64,000 bases of DNA, from positions 1,922,001 to 1,986,000 of the forward strand of contig SFZH01000008.1 of the NCBI GenBank assembly GCA_021234535.1. The letters run 5' to 3'. The notes under the pieces are model-generated. The model was given only the letters and a program-made list of their open reading frames with translations, was not told where the DNA came from and searched no databases. The translations under genes were made by a program, and so were the position numbers. Shown here in pieces: positions 49,401 to 61,400 of the stretch; positions within the stretch are counted from its first letter, which is position 1; each line of letters opens with the position of its first letter. The DNA is from Stichopus chloronotus. Taxonomy: Eukaryota; Echinodermata; Holothuroidea; Aspidochirotida; Stichopodidae.

Positions 49401-52400
49401 CGACTTGCAGGATGATCTTTTTTCATACCATCGATTCCAATACTCACAATTCCTTTCATAGATGACTACATGAAGTATTAAATGGCTTGCAAGCTCCTCT
49501 TCAGATACATCCGATGCACATAAGGAACAAAGCTCCTCCAGTAATATCACATTACACAATTTATCATACACTATCTGCAACATGTCAAACAATTGCTGGT
49601 ATAGTTTTGCTCATGCTTAGATTTAACTTGTAATAATGCTAATGAGCATGGAAATGTAGCTATTTACATGGTATGAGGTGTGCCAATGTTACACGGACAA
49701 CAGTCACACACTTACACACAGCGGATTTCACACATCAGTGCTTCTTATCAGTGCATCTAGTTCTACAATGGTGTAAAATCTAGCTGTTGGCCTTGTCCCA
49801 TACTGATTGCAATATGAAATACTGTGTTCAGAATTATCACTAAGAATGAAATACTGTGTTGAGTACCATTACTGATATGAAGAAGTGAGTTTAGTGTTAT
49901 CACTGACATAACTCACTGAAATGAGTACTACTACTGATATAACTTACTGAGTTAAATATTATTACTGATACAACTTACTGAATTGAGTAATGTTACTGAT
50001 ACAACTTACTGAATTGAGTACTACTACTGATATAACTTACTAAGATTAGTATTATTACTGATACAACTCACTGATTGAGTACTATTACTGATATAACTTA
50101 TTGAGTTTAGTATTACTACTTATGTAAATTGGATCATACTGTTTCAAAGGAATGAACTTGAATGAGATTATCACTATTATTGATATGACTTACCATGTTG
50201 ACTATTGACTGGTGCTGAAATGATTACTCAAGTGATAAGCATTGCCAATTTGACTGACAGAATTGATTACTGTTTCTGATACGACTTGGGGACTTATTGC
50301 TATTATTGATATGACTTACTCCATTGAGTACTATTATAGTGATACAATTTAGTGATATAACTATATATACTTAGATTTGTGCCATTACTGAAGTGACCCT
50401 CTGAGTTTAGTACTATTCCTGATATAACTTACTGAATTGAGTAGTTTAGTGATGTAATTGACTGAATCGAGCACTATTACTGATATAACTTACTGAGTTC
50501 AGAACTATTACTGATGTAAACTGGATCATACTGTAGAGTGCCATGAATTTGAAGGCAGCAAATGATGTGGTCAGTGCAGCACGACCCTCCCTTTGACAAA
50601 AAAAGAAATAAATAATAATATAAAATGCAAATATATAAAAAAAATAGTGAAATTAACAAACCAATGAAATGAGGAAAACCTGTTACTTGAGACCAGTGAA
50701 TGACAGAATTAGAAGATAAATTTCTCCTGGTTACTGAAGAAAGTATTCAGTGGGTATTTAGCCCACTAGCTTAATGGCCATTAACAAAATTAGCCAACAG
50801 TGTTGTCCAAGGACAAGGCTGTAGGTCTCAATATGTCATGTTTACCAATCTGCTGGACATTTGTGATTTAAATCTGATTTGAAGTTTTGACACAGAATCC
50901 ACTGCGATGATATGGATTCATTCTATTTTCTAGACCTGAAGTTTCATTTGTAGAAGGAACTGCTTTGCCTCCAATGAGTGTTATGACCAACATATCACAT
51001 TCACTCAATTTTATCCATTTCCCCTACATTATTCAAAACAGAAAAACCCTTTTTATTCTCCCTTGTGATAATGAAAAGAACATGGCAAAATTAATTAGAC
51101 ATTCTTTTGTCTCCCCTTGTGATAATGAAAAGACTATGACAAAATTAATTAAATGTTATGGTGTCTTTGGTGGTTATGCATATCAAGATTAATTTGAAAC
51201 GTTGGTTTTCAACGCGGATTGCAAACAGGGCCTCTGGTTGCTTCAAGGGATTATAGAGTCTTAGAGGTATCACTACATAAGGGCATTTAACTTCAGTTGC
51301 TAAGTGTTCTGTCAGCCTCTCAGGAGTATCAAAAACAACATTATGAACTCACAATTACAAACAATAATACCTGGCTTTATCAAAAACCTTTAAGCACTTG
51401 CAAAATTACAGTAACAATTACAGTAAGACAAGTTTTTCTTTTTAAATTGAAACACTGGTAGTGGGTTTGGGATAAACTAAACAGTCATACTAAATACAAA
51501 CACCAAACTGTTTACAGAAGTCTTCTTTGAATGAAATATTTCCAACCTGAGCAGTCTCGGTACACAAGAAATATCCTGTACTTTGGAAGTGAAGGGGGCA
51601 GCCACAGAGGCCTCTTCTTCCGAGAGGGCGACGCCTACGTGGGCCGTCTTGAGGGCCCCGCAGTCATTGGCTCCATCTCCACACATGGCGACGACCATCT
51701 GCCTCTGTTGGAGGAGCACCACCAGTTGCATCTTCTGATTCGGGGTCATGCGAGCAAAGACGACGCCATGCTCGAGAAGCTGCAAATTTACCGTGGAGAA
51801 CATTCATCATATATATCGCTGACATCGATATAAACATTCTTGTCATCAAGCTTGCTTTGTTCATGAAGGAGATTTGTCGTTCTGCCAGGTATGGTAGGCC
51901 TAACCTATGCACCATGGAATGTAACTGTAAAAGACTGTCTTAACCAAGAAGCCCACATGATTCTGAAATTAGATTTAATTTGGTGCATGTACATTTTAGA
52001 GCACATAACAAATTATTTTTATATAATGAACATTATGAGTGACAGCTTTTGAAGCACGTGGATGGTGGATACAAATCTACGACTTTCATTCACTCGGCCT
52101 TAGGCCTGTCTCTCAGAAAAGGCCTCTGTAAAGACACAGGCAGAGTGAGGTATATTAAGCAAAAAGTACCCTTCTGCACAAGTACGAGAGGTAAGTTTGG
52201 TTTTTACAATGTGTGAATGGAGGAAACTTGCAATTTGCACACTGAAAGCTGAGTACTCACAGTATAAAATTAAATGATAATAAGTTCTTGCTTTCTTCCA
52301 TTTGTTTCAATCTCTAAGTTTATCTCTCCTTGGAAATCCAAAAGTAACCTACTTACCTGACAACTTTGAGCCTACTAAACCTTATCCCTCCATCAATGGT

Positions 52401-55400
52401 ACACTTATCCTGGTACCTATTCTGTACATGTTCTCTATTTCTATATCTTTGTACACATGAGGAAATCACGCTTTCCATACAGCACCTTGAAGGTCGACTA
52501 AATGTAATAATTCACTGCTGCCTGGCTGACCATACTGCTGCACAGCCTACACAACACTGATATAAAGAAAGTACCTTTGTGGTAGACTGGGCCAGGAGGT
52601 TGTTACTTCCATGCTGAACAAATAAAACAGCAAAACCCTGAAAAAGTCCTACAAATCCGTGACTTGGGGGAATTGGCCAAAGTGGCATAATGTTTGGGTT
52701 GTCTTCTTTCAGTTTAACTCTGACGAAAATCCTGCTACGATCAAAACACCAGGCAGATTTATCTTCACATGGGTAAGTTTCTACTCAGAATCTAAAGGTT
52801 AACCAGTTCATGGCTGATTTGGTGAAAAAGTGCATTAAAAATATGCATTCTCACGACTACCTCTCCTCCTAAAATATACTCATATTTTAATAAAGGAATG
52901 TCCCCAAAAATGAACCATGAAGGCAAATACACAAAGACATAGAAGTATCACATTACCATCTGAAGTTCATGCGGATGATTCTCTCGTATGATGTCAAAAC
53001 TGGTGCCATCAGTCACAAAGCCTTTCATCGCCGCCGATGGCATTGGTGTGAGGACTTCCTGGAGACCAAAAACGAGCGGAAGCTTAATGTTGACTTGTGC
53101 ATGCTGAGACCATCAGTCAAATTGTTAAAGATGAATTTCCTACTTTTCTTTCCTACATGTGATGGTCTAGGTGACAGCATTTTCAAGACACTGAAGAACA
53201 GCATGGTATAAAACTTCCAGAATACACAATCTGCATGACAGGAATCTCCCATTAGCTACTTTTTTTAAAAAAAAAATGCAGCAGAGTTTATCCATGGAAC
53301 AATAAATGGTCAACCACAAGGTCTGTGGACTCAGAGGCTATACTTCAATAACCCTATTGTTAATATACACCCAAGCATGTGACACTCTCCAGCCCTATTG
53401 AGATGTGTGCCTCTCATCTGATCACTGTGTATGCACAGGAAATGACCATTGCCAGATAGAGACAACAAACTAATCAAGTGCACTGAAACAGAAAATCTGT
53501 CTTCCCCGACCTGCCAGTGGCAAGTCGGGGAAGACTAGCTAATGGAAGTTCCCTCTCATGTGTAAAGTTTGCACAAATATCTGTTCTACATGTTAACACT
53601 AAAATGAAGTTTAATGAAGATTCCGTAGCGAATAGCATCTGTTAATATACCACCTGAAGTACTAAATACGTTCCAGCTGACATAATTCTTTGGTGCAAAA
53701 GTACGACTTTGAAATGAAAAAGAAAGTAAATATACCAAAACTGTGCGACACACTTAACTGTTTTGACTGAAGAGAAGGCCAGAAATGTTTCAGTTTAATA
53801 GTTCAAACAATTTGTAGTCATCTTCGACATACCTCGGCCTTTTCATTCCCTCTGATAGGTTCCAGAAGCTCGTGAGTGACTTTGCGAGGTTTCTCAGCAG
53901 AACTGGGACTCTTTACTGCCTTCATGTGGTATACTCTCCTGCACTGTTGAAACATACCGCTCTCCTGCGCAATGTGCACAGCAGTTAAAATGTTATCACC
54001 TGTGAAACAAAGATGGAAGACCAGTCATTGGAGAATAAAATATTGAGACCCAAGGTTGAAGATTGTATGCAAAATAATTGGCAGTTTCCTGGGAGGCAAA
54101 TATCTGAGGAAAGTTGCCAAGTTGCCAGCAAACTGAGAGAAAACTGATTGTTCTTTTCTTTTTTTTTTTTGCACTCTGAAACTAACACCACTATAGCACT
54201 ACATGAAGCTGAAAAACACCACTACAGTATAGCATGACATGAAACTGAACATCACTACAGTACTGCATGAAATGTAACAACGCCACTACATGAACCTGAA
54301 CAACACCACTCCAGCACTACATGAACCCGAACAACACCATTACATGAAACTGACAACACCACTACATGAAACTGAGGTTACTATGTTCTGGTAAATATGT
54401 CAGTTGCGTATTATCCAACCGTTCGACAAATCAGCTCTGCACATCCGGTGGACTCCATCCGGCCACTTCAGTTGAAACCAAGTGATGTAACAAAAGATGG
54501 TTCATATAATTCCTACTTGAATCCTTCCCTCCATCATGTTCACATCACCAAAGCACAACAATGTGAGAACATGAAAACTGTTGCTTTCATTCCATGATGA
54601 TTCTTCCAGTGCTGTACGGGCGTGGATAAAGGCAGTGGCACTGACTTTGAAACAATCATGAAGTGTAGCAACGGGGAAGTTTGGGGTTCACCCCCGGGCC
54701 AGGCCACACTTGGATGGATTTATCATCTACGGGCAACCTAGGGTTACTCCATCAGAATTGAACTTTAAAAAAAAAAAAAACATGCTCAATTTCAATGAAC
54801 TATAATTGTTGAGTTGGTAGTGATGTCAAGTGACATAAAGTCATAGGCTTCTGACACATTCATTTGTGGTTGATCAAAGTTGTAAAATAACTGCCCTTCA
54901 TGGAATGAAAAAAAGGCATGAACTGTTCTTTTGGCTTCCTTTTTTGGGTGGGTTCAAATCTTTTCATTAAATAGTGCTGCTCTCAAAGTGAACAAGAGGT
55001 ATCTGAAGAAGCAAATACAAAGAGCTACAGAGAAATTCAAACAAATAGTTAGGACAGAAGCTTTGAAGGATCTCCTAGCAACAAAAACATCTTTAATTGA
55101 TCAGATTACTTGAGGTAATAAAAATCCACCTATGTCAAAACGATCCCTATGGTTACTTTTACGATGTAAATGAGATGAATATGTGAGGGAAGCAGTCCAA
55201 TATTAATCTGAACTATGATTAGGTTTAATCTTGACACTAGGTGCATGATACATGGTAGCAACTAAAAGGTAAACTTCTTGAATGTTAACTTTTCACATCT
55301 AAATGCAACTTGTCAAGTTTTCTGGAGGAAGTCAAACATTCTTTGCCCTTTTGTTGCAGTTTCTTTCCAGCAAAGGAAGAAATGTTATGTGGCTCCTTTT

Positions 55401-58400
55401 GTTTGTCTGGGATCCACGCCCACTTAATAACCAGCCATTTTGTACATTAGGAGAAAGGATAAAACTGGGTTAGGTTGCACTCCTACAACTAGCTCAATCT
55501 GCCCAACAAAGTAGAATTAAATTTTTAATTAATTTCTGAAGAATTTAATTTCTACAGAAATAATTAAGAAATTAAATGGTTTTCTTTTACTAAGGACAAG
55601 AAAACCTACCCAAATTTGTAGTTTACTTTTAAAATTTGTTACACCTCTTACAGATCACTTCAAAATTTGAAATATTTAATTGCACCCACTGGCTGTATAA
55701 CACCTCTTACATGTTTACAGGTGTATTAATATTACATCAATGATGGCTGATTAAAAAGTTATTCATTCACAAGTTATTTGTTCTCTTCATTGAAACAAAT
55801 ATCTTTATGCTGATTTGTCAATTTCCAAACCTTTTGAGTGGTGTCAATTTTTCTAAACAAAATTCAATACATGGTATGGTACCATTCTTTGTTATTGACA
55901 CTGTTTTTATGATATACAGGGAACAATTTTCATGATAATATTTAAATTGAACTTTACTGAATTCCCCTCACTATTTCCATTTGGATAGGTACAGGGAAGT
56001 GTACTAATTAAAACTAATTCACTAGTAGCATTAGTTATTCCACTGTGTTACAGCACGTGAGTCAAGTCAAGAAATATCTCTTACAGAATTCTACAAAAAA
56101 TTTTTTTGGCGCTGTGCATGTAATGTTTATATCCTGAGTCCTCTAACGAATCCTTCTCACTTTCTGTCTGCAATTCTGACATCCAATTAAAGGAAAAAAT
56201 TTGGTTATTTAGAAGGGTGTGTTGCTGCAAGGGGCCATTTCATGGCATTTGATGCAACCCAGTGAGTGCTTTACAAATGAATAATCAATGTTAAGTACTG
56301 AGAACCGTGAAACGGTCAATAAATAAACCAGTCAACACAATATTCCACAGAAACATGAATAACAAAGTCAGAATCTGTATATTTTTTCTCCTGGAAGAGG
56401 TAGCAATTTCTAAAACACGGCATCTGTTGAATATTCGCACAACATGCAGCAGTGAGAAGTGTGATTGGTCAACATGTTGCTGCTGAGTTGGGAGTAAAAT
56501 CTTAAGTGTTCAAGACAAAAAAGTTCATTTAGAGCATGCTCAAGGTCAGAGGAAAATTCAGTCCAACGAAGAGGGTTGTCAGTGAATAATTAATTAATCT
56601 GGTATTGCATCATGTGTATATTGTGCAGAACAAAGTATTCAAGGTGCAATGAAAGGGTAAACATATGTAGCTGAAGTCATTTGAAAATGGCTCACCTGTT
56701 ACCATGATGGTTCTGTTTCTTGCAGAATGAAGTTTGTAGAATACTCCAGCAGTTTCCGGTTTGAGTTGGTTCTGCATCACCATCAGGCCAACAAAAGTTA
56801 ACCCACTCTCTAGCTGAGCTCTGCGATGTAAAATATTGAAAGCATCCAGGTAAAACAGACTCGTCATGCACTGATCATGTGCTCATCATGGACTAATCAT
56901 GCACTGATCATGCACATGTAACATGGATCTTTTGATAGTAAACGCACACTGAGGGACAATTTCATATTTAATTGTGCACAAAAAAAAGCATACCACTGAT
57001 GATTCCAAAAATGAAACAGTGTCTCTAAGTGTTTAAGATGTGTTTAAACATCCCCTATTGATATTTTTCTCTCCCAATAGTTTTGCTATTTTTACCATTT
57101 ATGAACCATACCAGATCTAAGTCTAATGAAATGATGTCACTGCTGTTTAACCCTAAAACAGCTTGAAGCATGCTAAATTGGAGCCACTAAAAATCCTGAT
57201 ATTTTTATAACCACACTAGAACAAAGGGTAAGTGTGGTATCTTGTTACCAATTTTATCACCCAAACAACAACATGGTCTATGCGACATCAACTGCCAAAA
57301 ATCCTATTGAGCTGTATTTCATATAATGGCAGAGGCTTTTAAGAAAAAAAAAAAAAAGTGTAATTGAAAAGCGAAGAGGGTTTTTCTGATAATTTAGTGA
57401 GTAAGCAGCACTTTTAGGAGCTTCTGATTATCAAGAGCGTTAAATGAGTAAGTGCAAGAATCTCCCCAAAGCTCAAAGGGGTTTAAGGAGTAGGTACATG
57501 CATGCATCTACGGCACAAAGAGACTATGGGTGACTTATTATCAGTGACAGAAATGCATCAATGTAAGTGTTCTTGTGGGCTACCTATCATCAATGGTAAA
57601 ATTACATCAATACTAAGGTGTTACTGTGATTTTGCTTGAAATCCAGATTCAGCAGGTGGTGAAGTTAAAGTAAGTCTCATATGACATCAGCTTCCTCCAA
57701 TCTTCTGTCAAATGATTCAAGCTGACTCAAAACTGACCAAACTAAAAAACTTTTTTCTCATAATTTAACACAATTTCAGAAACCAGTAGAACGTAAACAT
57801 TTACCGGTCGATCTGGTCTGCATCAGTGAACGACACATCTTTGGCCAACTCTTTGGTGGCGAGTCCAATGACCCGAAACCCCTTCTCGGTGTGCCTCTCC
57901 AAGATTTCCTCAAAATTTAATGGTACTGTTATAACACAGAAGAGAGTACATTGGTAACTTAATATGCCATAATATAAAAAACCAAGTTAAAGGCAAGGCT
58001 AATGCAAACCTAAAACACTTCTGTAGAAAATTGTGAAGACTTTGATCAACAATTCAAATTTAGAAAGGGGAAAATTTATGGTAAACATGACATTACAGCT
58101 ACATCCTTGAGGAGTTAAAACAAATTTGTATCAGATAACTTTGAGTTGCCTCTTAATGAGATATTGCAGAGAGTCTGATTTCAGTGGCTTTGCATATTGT
58201 ACAAAAAACAGTTTCGTTTAGAATTTGATGATCATAATGTCTGAAGACTAATCCAGGATCATGTACCATGTTGATCGTGGATAACAATGGCAAAATTGCC
58301 TACTCTTTTCGATTAGTATTCAGAGATTAATGAGGTGGGGTGAACTTACAATCCTACACAAATCCAAACCTGGTTCCGTGACCGCCATTTAATATCCCCA

Positions 58401-61400
58401 GTCTTAAGCTACTTTCCCCAAAAGCTGGGAGGGGTGGAGAACCTGCCCAGCTTAGCAGCCCAACACCCGTACCAAGCAACCTGAAGCGGATGCGGATATA
58501 CCTGAATCGGTAACCCAAACTGAAATCGTCAAATAACTAACCACGAATAACAGCACCACTGCAAACAGCTTTACTGAACAAGTAGTTTTGAGTCAATAGA
58601 AAATTTCCCAGTTGTACCACCAGGATTTGATCCGGGGACCTAGTGGTTGCAAGACAGACAGTCTAACCACCAAGATAACCCTCCACCCTAACAAAATACA
58701 ACCAAGCAGGGTTCTAGTGGAATGATTCTAAGTGGCAGTGGAGTATAGTGTGACTGTCACCCTGGGGAAGGGGGTGTGAAGGGAGGAGGTTGCCCACTCC
58801 CCTTTGGAATTTCTTTTTTGCAGATAGCTGAGATTCAAATTGCTGCAACTTTTTTTCCTATTTTTGCGTTAAACTTGTTTCGAAAAGTGACCGCTATCTT
58901 GGTGTTTGAAAATGAATTTTGGCAAAATATGCTTTTTGTAAATGGTAATTCTCTGCAATATTTAAGCTCTCTACAGACATTTCTTTCTGAACCCGTACTT
59001 TTGTAACACTTACACTATTTACTATTCTGTAAATTTCTGTTGCTTTATATTACAATAGTATATATTTCCATGAATTTTCAGAGGCTTCCAATGGAATTTC
59101 ATTGAATTTTGTGCTGGCAAGGGGTCTAGCATTTTGCTCGTTATGTCAGTCAACAAGCTATAGTAACGGTTGCCTCCGGCCGTCGCCGGCCGGAGTGGCT
59201 GGTAACACTGCAGCAAAGTCCACCAGACTGAAGAAAAATGACCAAAACATTTTACAGACACCTTTACTATGTTGCTGGTAACACCAATAAAGGTTATACA
59301 TTAGGGAATACAAGAGATGTAATTATCAAGTTATTCTCTCTCTCACAAACTTGCAACTTTGTGATCGTGTTTGCCCATTGGGATAGAATACAAGATGAGG
59401 AATCATCCTCACATCTTACCGGTCTGAGGGTTGCTCAAAGATGCTATTTTCTCCGGTGCACCCTTCGTGTAGACGGTTATCGGTGATTCCTTGTTCGACT
59501 TGGCTAACACCATCATTCTTTGGAGAGATGACACAAAAGGGAACAGCTTCAAGATTTCGAGGTTAGCCTGAAAGTAAAATCATGTAAAGAAAAGAGGTAA
59601 GGAAACATGGCAACGAGACGAAGTTACAACAAACGGCAGACAATAGACAGATTGCAATGTCCTTCCCGACAAGACTACAAAACAGTACAGTTGAATATTC
59701 ATGATATGTGAAATTGCTAAAATGTTAGTTTTACAAAGTGACAAACTTTACAGTCACCTACTTCCAAGTAAACTCTGCTTGTTATGTACAAAATACAGGG
59801 ACATTTTTGCTACTCACTTAGGGTGGCCACAAATATCAATTATAAATCTATGCACAGTTACAGACAGACACACAAAACACATTGGAATCAGAGTCAAAAC
59901 TGGTGTTTAATTATTAGAACACCTTTCAACCTGTTCCTGCAACTTACGGGAAATAAAATTTCATGACTTTCCCATGACTACTTTATGATCTTTACACAAC
60001 AATCTCATGACCTAATACCTTATACACCTATCACCTAGTTAAACTGGTACAACAATTGCAAAAGCAAGTAACTCGTACCAACATAAATTCCTTTAAGTTC
60101 ATGAATTCTACAAGGCTTCCATAGTTTTTACAAAATTCCATGACTTTCCCGAGCCTGAAAAAAAAAGTTTTCCATGACTTTTTCAGGCTGCATGAACACT
60201 TTTTTTTCAGGCTGCCAGGACTCATTTTTCCCGCTGCACAAACCCTTTTCCAATGATTATAGGACTTCTTATCATATGAAGTCCCTCAGAAAATGACATG
60301 CATCACAAGTGTTCTACATGCACACTACAATTGAAAAAAAAGTCCACATGACTCGAATTCAGTCAATTTTATTAATCTAGACTAGAGATATTCCAACTTT
60401 GGTTTAATTGCATCTGAAACAAACCAAAAATATACCTCATGGCCCTTGAAATGTCTGAACACAAGTCTCTTTGTGACTGCATTCGATTGACTCTTATCTT
60501 CAGTCGGCTCCATCAGCGTCTGTGAAATAAAAAATAAGACTTGTTCGAATTGTTTCATCTAGGTGAACTGTCAATGGAGGCACCAAACAGCGATGAAGGG
60601 CTCTTACTCTCACTCCATGTTAGCTCTTAATATGAAAGTTGATGCAAGGGGGATAATTGAAGTGAGTGTAATTAGATGAAGGAAGCTTAAGGAAGCAAGT
60701 GATCAGTGTCAGATAAAATTAAAAGAAACATTACTGAAAAGCACCTTAACTTTGGTGTAAGATCATCAGAGAATAAATATCATTGAGATTAAAGCAAGTT
60801 CGTGGAAAATAATGGGGTATTTACAATATGACAGAGGTACTTCATATGCTGATACTAGGTGATAGGGTATTGAAGGTAAAATTGTTGGGTGTAATGGTAT
60901 TAGGTGTAACCTTATTGAGTCAAGGCTATTGGGTGTATGGGTGACTTGGAGTAAGCTTATTGGGTGCAAGGGATATGAGTGTGTTTTGACTTAATCTACT
61001 GTTGTAGCAGGAAAAAAAAAATCCTGACTTTCTGATCAGGAATAGAGACCAAACATGTCGGATAGGTCACATCAACAATGCAGATGACCAAGACTCACAT
61101 TGCTGACCCTTTGACATTTCCATCTGTCACACACGCCGGATGTTCGTCCATTCGTTTTGGTACTCACCCAGTTTGTTGCCAGGAACATTTTCAGGTCCAG
61201 GGGATCCCCGACGAGCTCTCCGTCGATGTAGGTGAGGGTGTGGCAAGACGCGAGCACCGATATCGTGGGACTGGTCGCTACCTCTGACAGAGTTTTGACC
61301 AAACCCGATAGACTGTAAAAAAAACGAATGGAAAAAATACATGAAGCAATGTGTACAATAAGATGCACTGACATTTTAGCATATTATGATCATTTTACGT

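Noticed and set aside
49887..50493. A CRISPR-like array
   Set aside because: The direct repeats have no unique spacers of constant length and the locus is a eukaryotic intron; it is a minisatellite.
51531..51915. Other frames over the [13 protein letters not shown] exon
   Set aside because: Shadows of the true exon frame; they show no domain.
58612..58683. A functional tRNA gene on the minus strand
   Set aside because: A and B boxes are recognisable but altered, the acceptor stem does not pair well, and SINE-like DNA follows.
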